From Halalkaliarchaeum sp. AArc-CO (lineage in GTDB: Archaea > Halobacteriota > Halobacteria > Halobacteriales > Haloferacaceae), in the NCBI RefSeq assembly GCF_024972735.1, contig NZ_CP087723.1:2948261-3012260 (forward strand): DNA of 64,000 nucleotides, read 5' to 3'. The first letter of the stretch is position 1. Each line of letters starts with the position of its first letter. This document shows positions 8,159 through 17,545 of this stretch, piece by piece. A program made the translations under genes and the position numbers. The notes beneath the pieces are model-generated. The model had not been told where the DNA came from. It did no database searches and saw nothing but the letters and a program-made list of their open reading frames with translations.

Positions 8159-8974
8159 CTAAACGTTTCCGGCCTCGTTCCACGGCGCCTCCTCGAAGTC
8201 GACGATCCGCTCCTCCCGTTCGATTTCGTCGATCCGGGCGAGCGCGTCGTCGTCGAGATCCAGGTCGCGGGCCGCCCAGTTGTCCTCGATGTGATCGAAA
8301 CTCGCCGCCTTCGGGATCGGCGCGACGGTCTCCTTCGAGAGCAGCCATGCCAGACTCACCTGGGCTGGCGAGGCGTCGTACTCGTCGGCGATTTCCTGGA
8401 GGGTGTCGACGTCTGCGACCCGGTTGCGCGCGATCGGCGAGTACGCCACCAGCCAGTGGTCGTCCTCGAGGGCCACCGCTCTGAGTTCCCGCTGCTGGAG
8501 CAGCGGGTGACACTCCACCTGGTGGGCGAAAACCGGGCTGTCCAGCCGGTCGATCGCCGCCTCGAGCTGGTCGGGACGGAAGTTCGAGAGGCCGACGTGC
8601 TCGATCACGCCCTCCTCGACCAGGTGATCCAGTGCCGGCAGCGTCTCCGCGGGATCGTACGTTCGGATCGGCCAGTGGACGTACAACAGGTCGATCGAGT
8701 CGACGCCCAGCCGCTTGCGGCTTTCCTTCGCCGTTTCGATGACGTCGTCGTATGCGAGGTTGTCCGTCGAAAGCTTCGTGGCCACGAACAGTTCGTCGCG
8801 GTCGACCCCCGACCGATCGATTCCGTCAGCGACGGACGCCTCGTTGTCGTACCCCTGCGCGGTGTCGATATGCCGGTACCCGACGTCGATCGCGTGGGTG
8901 ACCGCCGCCGCACACTCCGCGGGGTTCTCGAGCTTGTACGTCCCGTAACCGAGCCGGTCGAAGGTGTCGCTCAT
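8159..8974 (-). CDS. aldo/keto reductase
   Basis: A 271-residue NAD(P)H-dependent oxidoreductase with the TIM-barrel AKR fold. The tetrad is visible: Asp and Tyr in HIDTAQGYDNE, Lys in FVATKL, and His in LLYVHWP. The late motif TVAPIPKAASFDHIEDN is the cofactor-phosphate region. The start at 8974 gives MSDTFDRLGYGTYKL, where Gly-Tyr-Gly-Thr is the usual first barrel strand. Substrate is unknown. Confidence 0.93.
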   Translation of the reverse strand: MSDTFDRLGYGTYKLENPAECAAAVTHAIDVGYRHIDTAQGYDNEASVADGIDRSGVDRDELFVATKLSTDNLAYDDVIETAKESRKRLGVDSIDLLYVHWPIRTYDPAETLPALDHLVEEGVIEHVGLSNFRPDQLEAAIDRLDSPVFAHQVECHPLLQQRELRAVALEDDHWLVAYSPIARNRVADVDTLQEIADEYDASPAQVSLAWLLSKETVAPIPKAASFDHIEDNWAARDLDLDDDALARIDEIEREERIVDFEEAPWNEAGNV

Positions 8975-9055
8975 GTGGCACACTCGATCCGGATGGCGTG
9001 TATAGCTGTCGGCAGCGGGGGTGTACTTAAGTGGGACCTCGTCAGAAGGAACGGC

Positions 9056-9463
9056 ATGCGCGAGGTCACCGTCGACGGATTCGTCCGGGAGTCGCCGCCG
9101 TCGATAAAGCGGCACCTCACCCCCGAGCAAGTGGTCGAATACGAGGGGAGCTTCGAGGTCGACCGCGTCGAGGCGGCCGGCGAGGCGACGTTCGTGACGG
9201 CGACGGGTCCGGGACTATCGATGACGCTCCGGTTCGAGACCCGCGAGGGGCGGCTCTACTACACCCAGGAGGGGGAATCCGGCCCGTTCGCGGCGATGGA
9301 GACGTGGATCGACGTGGAGCCGGAAAACGAGGGGTCCCGGGTGCGGTTCACCTCCGTGGTGAAGCTGTCGGCGCCGCTGCCGTTCGGCGACCGGATCGCC
9401 GCATGGAAGCGGAGAGGGGAGTTGAAACGGGCGATACGCTCGCTGCGCGAGGACGTCGAGTGA
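9056..9463 (+). CDS. SRPBCC-fold (polyketide cyclase-like) protein
   Basis: A 135-residue protein beginning MREVTVDGFVRESPPSIKRH. A run of beta strands (EGSFEVDRV, ATFVTATGP, MTLRFETREG, SRVRFTSVVKLSAPLPFGD) and a long C-terminal helix fit the START/SRPBCC small-molecule binding fold. Ligand is unknown. It is divergent from the aldo/keto reductase. The GTACTTAAG box about 25 nt upstream supports the chosen ATG. Confidence 0.75.
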   Translation: MREVTVDGFVRESPPSIKRHLTPEQVVEYEGSFEVDRVEAAGEATFVTATGPGLSMTLRFETREGRLYYTQEGESGPFAAMETWIDVEPENEGSRVRFTSVVKLSAPLPFGDRIAAWKRRGELKRAIRSLREDVE

Positions 9464-9486
9464 GGTCGGGAACTCGCCGGAGCAGT

Positions 9487-10458
9487 TCACAGGCGGGACC
9501 GGTCGCCAGTGCCGTCGGTGAGTGCGCTGGCAAGCGCCCCCTCGACGACGACGTCGTCACCCAGGTCGGTGAGCCCGATCTCGGGGACGTTGATGAACAC
9601 CATCTCCTCGAGCCGTTCGCGGATCGGATCGAGCACACGCTCGGGATTGTTGAGCGCGACCGCGCCGCCGACCGAGATCACGAGCGGCGCGTACGCGTGG
9701 ATGACGTTCGCGACGCCCATCGTGTTCCAGTGAGAGAACTGATCGAGGACGTAGTCGGCGAATTCGTCCTCGCCGGCGTGGGCGAAGACGTCCGCCGCCG
9801 AAAAGTCGGGGTCCTCGACGTCCAGCACCGTCTCGATGGGATCCTCGGCGTGGAGACGGCGGGCGTAGCGGGGAATGTTGTTACCGGAGCAGTAGGCTTC
9901 CCAGTGACCGTCCTTCCCGCAGCCGCAGGTCATGAATCCGGTCGGGTCGAGCGTCATGTGGCCGACCTCGCCGGCGTTGCCGTCCCAGCCGTCGAGCACC
10001 TCGCCGTCGACGCAGACGCCGGCCCCGATCCCCGAGGAGATGGTCAGATACACCATGTCGTCGGGGTTGCGGTCCGAGTGGAACCGCTCGCCGATGACGC
10101 CGGCGTTCGTGTCGTTGTGGAGATACACCTGATCGGTGTCCAGTAGGGCCGACAGCGGGCCGGTAAGCGGGATCCGGTCGATCGCGTCCGGCAGGTTCGC
10201 CGGGTTCTCGACGACGCCGGCCGCCAGGTCCAAGGGACCGATCGAGCCGATTCCCGCTGCGACCGCCGATGACGGCTCGACGCCTGCCTCCGCACACGCC
10301 TCCCTGACCCGGTCGAGCACCGCCTCAGTGACCGCGATCCCGGACGGTCCCTGTGGCGTGGGCCCCTCGGCGGAACCGAGAACTGTCGCGTCGTCGTCGC
10401 CGACGACGGCCCTGACGTTCGTCGCCCCGATATCGACGCCCACGTAGTAGGCCATCAC
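9487..10458 (-). CDS. glk: ROK family glucokinase
   Basis: A 323-residue sugar kinase. The N-terminal phosphate loop is YYVGVDIGATNVRAVVGD, and the ROK zinc-binding signature appears as CGCGKDGHWEAYCSG. LHNDTNAGVIGE and GIGAGVCVDGE are the usual sugar and ATP contacts. The first two codons are GTG-ATG, so the true start may be one codon later. Glucose phosphorylation is the likely role, but other hexoses cannot be excluded. Confidence 0.9.
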   Translation of the reverse strand: MMAYYVGVDIGATNVRAVVGDDDATVLGSAEGPTPQGPSGIAVTEAVLDRVREACAEAGVEPSSAVAAGIGSIGPLDLAAGVVENPANLPDAIDRIPLTGPLSALLDTDQVYLHNDTNAGVIGERFHSDRNPDDMVYLTISSGIGAGVCVDGEVLDGWDGNAGEVGHMTLDPTGFMTCGCGKDGHWEAYCSGNNIPRYARRLHAEDPIETVLDVEDPDFSAADVFAHAGEDEFADYVLDQFSHWNTMGVANVIHAYAPLVISVGGAVALNNPERVLDPIRERLEEMVFINVPEIGLTDLGDDVVVEGALASALTDGTGDRSRL

Positions 10459-10544
10459 CTCAAGGAGGTGGCCGACGCGACTTAAGAAAGGCGTTTCACG
10501 CCGATGCGTTCGGAGTCAACCGGGGACGCCACAGAGAAGAGAGA

Positions 10545-11003
10545 TCACTGGGTGTCGCTGCGGACGAACGTCACCGGGCACGGCGAGGAGAGCATCACTT
10601 CCTGTGCGACGCTCCCGAACACCGCCTTGCCGGTCGGCGATCGGCGCCGGCCGCCGACGACGACGCTGTCGGCGTCGACCTCGTCGGCCAGGCGCACGAT
10701 CTGGTCGCCCCGGTCGCCCACCGCACCACGGACCTCGTAGTCGATCCCCACCGCGTCCAGTTCCTCTGTAAGCTGTCGGATCAGCGAGTGCCGGCTGACG
10801 ACGTCGGTCGGGAACACCTCGCCGTTGTCCGGATCGAACCCGAGTTTCACGGCGAGTTCGTCGTACGCGTCCCGATCCAGAACCTGAGCGATCACGACGG
10901 TTGCATCCGTCGGTTCCGCGAGCTCGATCGTTTCTTCGGTCAGTCGGTCGATGCGGTCGGCTTCGTCCGGCCCGATTGCCAGGAGGACTGTCTCTATTGC
11001 CAT
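10545..11003 (-). CDS. universal stress protein (UspA fold)
   Basis: A 152-residue nucleotide-binding protein. It starts with the strand IETVLLAIGP and ends with the ATP-loop region VVVGGRRRSPTGKAVFGS followed by VMLSSPCPVTFVR, which is the Usp signature. Single-domain size is normal. It is divergent from a CBS-domain gene, another adenosine-ligand-sensing class. Confidence 0.9.
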   Translation of the reverse strand: MAIETVLLAIGPDEADRIDRLTEETIELAEPTDATVVIAQVLDRDAYDELAVKLGFDPDNGEVFPTDVVSRHSLIRQLTEELDAVGIDYEVRGAVGDRGDQIVRLADEVDADSVVVGGRRRSPTGKAVFGSVAQEVMLSSPCPVTFVRSDTQ

Positions 11004-11317
11004 GTCGATTAGTCGTTCGTCTCGGAAAGGGATAAGTTTGTTGGAGAATTTACTCGATTTAGAATAAAAATCTTTCAGGGTCTGTAATCCCCGGTTTCAG
11101 AAGGTATAGATAAACAAGTGTTAGCTCTCCACACGAAATCGAGGGGTCATGAACCAAGATATGACAGTTTTAGCAATTGTTTCGAACCGTCGTGTTGGCC
11201 CCGGAACGCCGGAGGATTTCGCGACCGAGGATCCGGCGACGAGACGGCCGCACCGGGAGTGCAGTCAAAACGGCAGCAAAGGAAACACCGATACGGGAGG
11301 ATTTCCTGGATAGTGGT
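11004..11317. other. 314-bp divergent promoter region
   Basis: No gene is supported. The region is AT-richer than its surroundings. It contains GGATAAGTTTG just upstream of the UspA start and GTATAGATAAACAAG near 11105, which could be promoter elements for the two divergent stress-related genes. Open frames across it carry no recognisable domain. Confidence 0.45.
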
Positions 11318-11692
11318 ATGAACAGCCAGAACAGAACACGCGTCAAGGAAGTAATGTCGACCCCGCTGGAGACGATCGCACCGGACGCATCCATCTCCGA
11401 GGCCGCAGAGAAGATGCACGAACGTGAAATCAGCGCACTAGTCGTGCGGACCACCCCGCGCTCGATCGTGAGCAGTTCCGACATCATCGCCGCCGTGGCA
11501 CAGGGGGAGGACGTCACCGAACTTCGAGTGTCGGACGTGATGACCACGGACGTGGAGACGGTGACGCCGGACCTCTACATGGAGGAAGTGGCAGCGATGA
11601 TGACGACCTACGGGATCAAACACCTCCCGGTCGTCGACGACGACTACGTGGGCATGGTCTCCTCGACGGACGTGACCGCCCACCTCTCGTGA
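11318..11692 (+). CDS. two-CBS-domain protein
   Basis: A 124-residue protein made of a CBS pair: VKEVMSTPLETIAPDASISEA begins the first and VSDVMTTDVETVTPDLYMEE the second, ending with VDDDYVGMVSSTDVTAHL. CBS pairs bind adenosine nucleotides and act as energy sensors. The frame is open upstream to 11177, but the ATG at 11318 gives the usual MNSQNRTRVKEVM opening. Confidence 0.88.
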   Translation: MNSQNRTRVKEVMSTPLETIAPDASISEAAEKMHEREISALVVRTTPRSIVSSSDIIAAVAQGEDVTELRVSDVMTTDVETVTPDLYMEEVAAMMTTYGIKHLPVVDDDYVGMVSSTDVTAHLS

Positions 11693-11746
11693 GGGCGTGA
11701 CCGTTCACCGTTCCCGAGACGATCGGAAAAACGGCAGGGGACGGAC

Positions 11747-12484
11747 TTAAGAGACAGCGGCCATCGCTTCCTCGAGCGTGAACGCCCCCTCGTACAGAGC
11801 GGTGCCGACGACGACGGCGGCCGCGCCCGCCTCCCTCAAGGTACGGACGTCCTCGACGCTTGCGACCCCGCCGCTTGCGACCACCGGGATCTCCACCGCG
11901 TTTGCGACCCGAGAGACCAGCTCCGCGTTTACCCCCTCGAGTTGCCCCTCGACGTCGACGTCGGTAAACAGGATCGCGCCGGCACCGAGCTCCTCGTAAC
12001 GCTGTGCAGCCTCGGCGGGGTCCAGCCCGGTCGACTCCGTCCAGCCCGCGACGACGACGTTCCCGTCCTTCGCGTCGAGGCTCACCACCACGCGCCCGGG
12101 GTGGGTCTCGGAGATCTCCGCGACAACATCCGGGTTCTCGACGGCGGCGGTCCCGAGGATCACCCGGTCCACGCCGAGATCGAGTAGTTCCCGGGCGTCG
12201 GCGGCGGTCCGGATTCCCCCGCCGAGTTGGACGTCGACGCCGAGGCCGTCGACAGCCTCGACGATCGCCTCGATCGCGTCGGCGTTGACGCGCTCACCCT
12301 CGAAGGCGCCGTCGAGATCAACGAGGTGGAGACTGCGAGCGCCGGCGTCGACCCACCGGCGCGCCGCCGCGACCGGGTCGCCGTAGCGCTTCCCGGTGCC
12401 GCGCTCGCCTTGCACCAGCTGGACGACCTCGCCGCCGGAGACGTCGACGGCCGGAACGACCTCGAACTGTGAAAACGGGTTCAT
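11747..12484 (-). CDS. hisA: phosphoribosyl-formimino-AICAR ribotide isomerase (HisA)
   Basis: A 245-residue TIM-barrel isomerase of histidine synthesis. The first catalytic Asp is in VVPAVDVSGGEVVQL and the second in LFTDVDVEGQLEG. Phosphate-binding GGGIRT and ASGGVAS are present. The long upstream open frame is discarded because MNPFSQFEVVPAVDV is the natural start. hisB lies 12.8 kb away, across the transposon, so the pathway is dispersed. Confidence 0.95.
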   Translation of the reverse strand: MNPFSQFEVVPAVDVSGGEVVQLVQGERGTGKRYGDPVAAARRWVDAGARSLHLVDLDGAFEGERVNADAIEAIVEAVDGLGVDVQLGGGIRTAADARELLDLGVDRVILGTAAVENPDVVAEISETHPGRVVVSLDAKDGNVVVAGWTESTGLDPAEAAQRYEELGAGAILFTDVDVEGQLEGVNAELVSRVANAVEIPVVASGGVASVEDVRTLREAGAAAVVVGTALYEGAFTLEEAMAAVS

Positions 12485-12540
12485 TCGACCGGAACGAGGA
12501 ACCGCGGAACCTATATTCGTTGCCTTCGCAGGGGCCAAGC

Positions 12541-13137
12541 GTGCCGCGTTTCCAGTATCCGTGCCCCGGCTGCCGGACGACGAACAGCCTCCACCAGCAG
12601 GGCTGCTCGTTCGAGGGCGCCGACTGGAGCGCGATCGAGAAGGCGTACACCGACCTGCTCGCCGTCCTGTCGGATCCCGACGCGGCGCCGCTTTCGGAGG
12701 CCGCGCTTCGAGAGGCGGTCCACGGCGAGTGGGGCGGACTGTACAAAGCCGCACTGGGCGTGCTCCGTCACGAGGGGCGCGTCGTGGAAGACGACGGGCG
12801 CCTTCGGCTGCTCACCGCCGCCGAGTACAAAGAGCAGGTGTCGGAGCCGGATCGGGAACCGCTGCGGACGATCTACGAACACGGCTCCGTGCCGGGGTGT
12901 CACGACAACGCCGTCTTCGCGATGATCGCCTGGTACGAGATGGTCGGACTCTCGTGGGCCGAAACGAAGGAGAACGTGGTCGAGTGGCTCCGGACCTCCG
13001 GCGCGTGGGATCGCGGCGGGTTCGAAGAGTCGTCGCCCGAGGAACTCGTCGAGAGCAAGCGCCACGTCTACGACGCCGGCTACGGCTGGAAGGAGAAGGC
13101 CCAGGCGGCGAAACGCGTCATCGAGCGTCACCGATAG
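12541..13137 (+). CDS. conserved haloarchaeal protein with N-terminal zinc finger
   Basis: A 198-residue protein with a GTG start. A short Cys motif, YPCPGCRTTNSLHQQGCSF, lies at residues 5-23, followed by a helical domain (DWSAIEKAYTDLLAVL) and a Trp-rich C-terminal half (MIAWYEMVGLSWAETKENV). CCTATATTCG about 30 nt upstream fits a TATA box for the GTG. It is divergent from hisA. Function is unknown. Confidence 0.75.
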   Translation: MPRFQYPCPGCRTTNSLHQQGCSFEGADWSAIEKAYTDLLAVLSDPDAAPLSEAALREAVHGEWGGLYKAALGVLRHEGRVVEDDGRLRLLTAAEYKEQVSEPDREPLRTIYEHGSVPGCHDNAVFAMIAWYEMVGLSWAETKENVVEWLRTSGAWDRGGFEESSPEELVESKRHVYDAGYGWKEKAQAAKRVIERHR

Positions 13138-13206
13138 CTCCCCGTTCGTCTCACCGTCCGCCGGCTGTCAAAGCATACTTACCGCCAGCGCGGCGAATAA
13201 CGGGTA

Positions 13207-14457
13207 ATGAGTACCGACACGGAGGAGCCGAGCGAGGACCGGCGGAAGTACGAGTTCCGCAAGGTCATCGAGGAGCTCCAGGAGTACGAGGGGTCGGGCA
13301 CCCAGCTCGTCACCATCTACATCCCCGAGGACAAGCAGATCGCCGACGTCGTCTCCCACGTCACCCAGGAGCACAGCGAGGCGGCGAACATCAAGTCCAA
13401 ACAGACCCGGACGAACGTCCAGGACGCGCTTACAAGCATAAAGGACCGCCTCCGCTACTACGACACCTATCCGCCGGAAAAAGGGATGGTTATCTTCTCC
13501 GGGGCGGTCGACGCCGGCGGCGGCCAGACGGATATGGTGACCCGGACCCTGGAATCGCCCCCGGAGCCGATCCAGTCGTTCCGCTACCACTGCGACTCGG
13601 ACTTCCTCACCGGGCCGCTCGAGGACATGCTGATGGACAAGGGCCTGTTCGGCCTGATCGTCCTCGACCGGCGGGAGGCCAACGTCGGCTGGCTGAAAGG
13701 CAAACGCGTCGAACCAGTCAAGTCTGCCTCCTCGCTGGTTCCCGGAAAGCAGCGGAAGGGTGGCCAGTCGGCCCAGCGGTTCGCCCGCCTGCGCCTGGAG
13801 GCGATCGACAACTTCTATCAGGAGGTCGCGGAGATGGCCAACGAACTGTTCGTCTCGAAGCGTCACGATCTCGACGGGATCCTCGTCGGCGGCCCCTCGC
13901 CGACCAAAGACGAGTTCCTCGACGGCGACTACCTCCACCACGAGATCCAGGACAAGGTGATCGGCAAGTTCGACGTCGCCTACACCGACGAGTCCGGACT
14001 GTACGACCTGGTGGACGCCGCCGACGAGGCGCTTGCAGACCAGGAGGTCATCAAGGACAAAAAGCAGATGGAGGAGTTTTTCGAGAACCTCAACACCGGC
14101 GAGAAGGCCACCTACGGCTTCGACCAGACTCGCCGAAACCTCGTGATGGGCTCTGTCGACCGGCTGCTGATCTCCGAGGATCTCCGGTCGGACGTCGTCG
14201 TCTACGAGTGCCCGAACGGCCACGAGGAGTACGAGGTGGTCGATAGCCGGCACTCGACGCCCGATCACGACTGTACCGAGTGCGGCGAGCCCGCCGACGT
14301 CCAGGAGCGGGAGGACGTGATCGAGCACCTGATGTCGATCGCCGAACAGCGCGGCACCGAAACGAAGTTCATCTCTACCGACTTCGAGAAGGGCGAACAG
14401 CTGCTGGACGCCTTCGGCGGCGTTGCCGGTATTCTGCGGTACTCGACGGGGATCTGA
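13207..14457 (+). CDS. prf1: archaeal peptide chain release factor aRF1
   Basis: A 416-residue class I release factor that reads all three stop codons. The decoding motif NIKS is at residues 61-64, and the hydrolysis motif GGQ is at 185-187 within KQRKGGQSAQRFARLR. A C-terminal zinc site appears as YECPNGHEEY and CTECGEPAD. Length and order match archaeal aRF1. Transcribed alone. Confidence 0.97.
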   Translation: MSTDTEEPSEDRRKYEFRKVIEELQEYEGSGTQLVTIYIPEDKQIADVVSHVTQEHSEAANIKSKQTRTNVQDALTSIKDRLRYYDTYPPEKGMVIFSGAVDAGGGQTDMVTRTLESPPEPIQSFRYHCDSDFLTGPLEDMLMDKGLFGLIVLDRREANVGWLKGKRVEPVKSASSLVPGKQRKGGQSAQRFARLRLEAIDNFYQEVAEMANELFVSKRHDLDGILVGGPSPTKDEFLDGDYLHHEIQDKVIGKFDVAYTDESGLYDLVDAADEALADQEVIKDKKQMEEFFENLNTGEKATYGFDQTRRNLVMGSVDRLLISEDLRSDVVVYECPNGHEEYEVVDSRHSTPDHDCTECGEPADVQEREDVIEHLMSIAEQRGTETKFISTDFEKGEQLLDAFGGVAGILRYSTGI

Positions 14458-14588
14458 TTTTCGTCCGAGACAGTCGCTCTCGGAGCCGGGAAACGGTCCC
14501 GGAACGAGTCAGGGAACAGATAGTGGGAATGGGATGACCCCCGTTTTTTGGGGAAAGATACAATTTCTACCCACAGCAATACGCACGT

Positions 14589-14819
14589 ATGTCCGAAGCA
14601 ACGCTGGACGACCGAGGCCGCCTCACACTACCGAAGGCGATGCGCGAGCGATACGGCGACCGGTACTACGTCGTCGAGGTACACGACGGGATCAAGCTCA
14701 TTCCGATCGCTGACGATCCCCTGGCGGCACTCCAGGACGAGTTCGCCGACGTCGAGAAAACCGCCGAGGAACTCCGCGAGGAGGCACGTGACACAGCGCT
14801 GAACGAGGCAGGTGAATGA
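14589..14819 (+). CDS. vapB: VapB-type AbrB antitoxin
   Basis: A 76-residue protein with an AbrB/SpoVT swapped-hairpin DNA-binding domain (TLDDRGRLTLPKAMRERYG), then a helical toxin-binding tail (LAALQDEFADVEKTAEELRE). Its stop codon is followed directly by the toxin start, the standard antitoxin-first operon. The pair lies just left of the transposon boundary and is intact. Confidence 0.88.
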   Translation: MSEATLDDRGRLTLPKAMRERYGDRYYVVEVHDGIKLIPIADDPLAALQDEFADVEKTAEELREEARDTALNEAGE

Positions 14820-15206
14820 ATGTACGCGGAAACCGATTTTCTGTTGGCACTCATCAAGGACGAAGACTGGCTCGATACGGCCGCAAAAGTGGTGTATCGC
14901 AATCACCGAGACGAACTGTGGACGTCACCGTTCACGCTCGTCGAGCTCCTCCTCGTCGCCTACAGGGAGGATCGAAACGCCGAACGGGTCGTTGCCAACG
15001 CCGCTGCGCTCGTGGATGTACGCGGAGACGTCAACACGATCATCGCGGCGGCCACCTACGTAGAGGAGAACGGATTTACGCCGTTCGATGCGCTCCATCT
15101 CGTCGAATCCGAGGGAGACACGATCGTTTCCAGCGACGAGACGTACGAGGACTTCTCGCCGAGATTGGACCTCAAAACTGTCAACGCTGAACTCGAAGAG
15201 GAATGA
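14820..15206 (+). CDS. vapC: VapC-type PIN domain toxin
   Basis: A 128-residue PIN-domain ribonuclease. The acidic residues are in place: Asp in MYAETDFLLALIKDEDW, Glu in FTLVELLLV, Asp in FDALHLVES and Asp in VSSDETYEDF. It starts on the base after the antitoxin stop. The gene ends 28 bp before the left terminal inverted repeat, so the insertion spared it. Confidence 0.88.
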   Translation: MYAETDFLLALIKDEDWLDTAAKVVYRNHRDELWTSPFTLVELLLVAYREDRNAERVVANAAALVDVRGDVNTIIAAATYVEENGFTPFDALHLVESEGDTIVSSDETYEDFSPRLDLKTVNAELEEE

Positions 15207-15234
15207 GTCGAACGAGGAAGGAAATCAGATATAA

Positions 15235-15265
15235 CAGTTGTTGGCAATGTGGGTGATGTTATTCA
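15235..15265 (+). repeat. left terminal inverted repeat of the composite transposon
   Basis: The outer 17 bases are the exact reverse complement of 24821-24837. TTATTCA at 15259-15265 matches the inner part of the right repeat at the same offset. The preceding ATAA is repeated after the right end. Confidence 0.85.
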
Positions 15266-15294
15266 ATTCGAGAGGGTCGAAGGCGGAACCTCTT

Positions 15295-17165
15295 TCAGAC
15301 GCTGAACTTCAGGTAAAAATCCTTCCGAATCATCTCACTGAATTCTGATAACTCCCCCTCGGGAACTTCCCCAATTTCGAGTGACGCCGGGTCGTCAATC
15401 ATGTTACTCAGGAACACGACCGCCTTCCAGTATTTCCCGTGCTTTCCGAGGTCATGATCGTCATCCCGGTCGGCACCAATCGCGTTCGCCACTGTCCACA
15501 TGTTGTACAGCAGCACCGCGTACCCGAACAGGAATATCCGGTGTTCAATCTGGCTTGATCCTGACTGTGGTAGAAACCGGTTCTTGATCACTCGATATGA
15601 GGTTTCTACACCCCATCTTCCGCGGAATTTCTCAGCCAGTACCTCCGCGCCGTTTCGCTCCTTGGTGGCGAACTCTCGCGGTTGGTGTAGAACTGCGTCA
15701 GCGCGTCGGTCGGGTCGTCAAAGTCCTCTTTCTGGAGACGCGATTTCTTCTCTTCCGGCAGCACGAACATGTAGTCGCGTTCGTCCTTGACGTCGCCGAC
15801 GCCCCACCGGAACATGTCCCACTCCTTGTCTTCTTCGAGGACCTCTTTGACCTCCTGAAGCTTGTCTGAGCCCTTCTTGCCCTTGATGATGAAGTCGGCC
15901 TCGCTCCGGACTTTGGTCGCTACGCCGCCTTGGTAGAACTCGCTGTCTAGGTAGACCCAATCGATGTCGAACTTCGCCGTAGCGAACCGCAGCAGCCGAT
16001 CAACCACGCCATCCAGGTTCGAGGCCGACTTCACCGGAAGCGACACGACCGTGATCGGCGTGTTCGTACCGACGAGAGCCAGCGTAGCGAACTTCCACGC
16101 GTAGGCGTAGTTGCGACCAGCCTTCGTCCCCGAGACCCACTCGGGAATCTCGCCGTCCTCGTACGTGCCGAACCACGGCCACGGCGTCACGTCGATGGCG
16201 ACTTCCACCGTGTCCCCGAAGTAGTCGTACTCCTCTTCGAGCAGCTGGATCATCGACTCGTTCGCCGCCAGGTACATCGCCGTGATTTCACGGCGGTCGG
16301 ACTTGGCGAGGTGCGTGACGAAGTTGCGGCGCTTGGGTGGTTCACTACCCCACAGCCACGGCTTTCCCTCGATCACTTCCTGCGAAGTCTCCATGCTCGT
16401 CCCATGAAGACAGGCGACATCCAGCAGTTTGAACAGCACGTTCTTTTCGTGGGTGAGGTTGTTAGAGCGCTTGATCTGAAGGAATTTCAGGGCCTTCTGA
16501 CGAAGATCGCGCGTGATTAGCTGGAGATCGCGTGGGCCTTCACCATCGGAAGCGAGAGACGGTGGGGCAGGTACGAGTTCTTCGTGTTTTGTCCCTTGGA
16601 CGAATTCGATTACGTCATCCTGAAGCCGGTCAAAGTACGGTTGGAAGAGTTCTTCGACATCATCTTGATACCGAGACAGCGTCGGCTGAGTCACGGGCTC
16701 GGAGAGATTCAGCTCATCATCGTACTTTCCGGTGTTCTCACCTGACGATTTGGTAATACTATTCACCGATTCGTCTTTGAGTAGATTCGCCAGCAACAAT
16801 GAGCGGACCAACTCATCAACAGCAAATTTCTGTCCGAACGATGGGAGTTCATCGACGTGTCCGTGGCCAGCTCGGAGCTCCAACTCTCCGACGGCACTGG
16901 CCAGATCGTCGTGTCTGATGATGTTCTGAAACAGTTGTTGCTTCAGGTTCTTATACGCGGGATCGCTGGTCTTGATGAAGGTACCCTTCCCGTCCCTGAG
17001 CGACTCTTCTGGATCAAGATCGCCGTGAATTAACTCGTACTCCTCTTTGAGAAAGTCCTGGATCGATTCGATCCGAGGTAGCTGCGACTCGTCGGTATCC
17101 CCACCGCTGTCTCCCGGCTCAAACGTGTATTCCGTCTTTTCGGGGTCGTAATCTGAATCGTCCAC
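15295..17165 (-). pseudogene. IS4-like DDE transposase, frameshifted
   Basis: Two open frames, 519 codons (17165-15606) and 98 codons (15591-15295), together make one transposase of about 620 residues. The first frame holds the catalytic aspartates ([12 protein letters not shown] and [12 protein letters not shown]). The catalytic Glu region [15 protein letters not shown] fits the IS4-type [Y/F]-2-R-3-E-6-K signature, but is read only in the second frame. A single missing base near 15673-15677 would rejoin them. The start is GTG at 17165. Either inactivated or made by frameshifting; decay is more likely. It presumably mobilised the whole element. Confidence 0.8.
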
Positions 17166-17545
17166 TGTTCGTAGATATTTTCGATATCTTTTAAATTCTG
17201 CCAGTCAAACACACACGCTCTTACGCAAAACAGTGGAATATACTCAACATCCAGACATTGGTCCTGCCTAGCTTGCAAGATATAGAGCTTGTAGTCATCA
17301 CCTGAGTAAGTAGCGCGGTTACGCATTTCTTCCCGGGATATGAGAACCGGACGATACACTTATTTGGCCTTTGTGGAGATTAGTGGTATGGGGCGTTATC
17401 GTTCCCACCAGTCCGTAAAGCGTGTTTCCGGACTCGTACGCGCCACTACCCCATATGGGGATTCCCACTTCTGTATCTTGGCTGGGCGTACCTGTTTTGG
17501 CTTCCGGTAGTTGCGTCAGACGCCTCGGTCTGGTCGTACCCGAAC

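Noticed and set aside
14589..15206. The vapBC pair considered as part of the transposon cargo
   Set aside because: It lies wholly outside the left inverted repeat and the ATAA duplication and has host-like GC.
17166..17460. A possible right end of a short IS next to the transposase start
   Set aside because: I searched by eye for the CACATTGCCAACAACTG end and variants here and found none, so the partner end at 24807-24837 is preferred.
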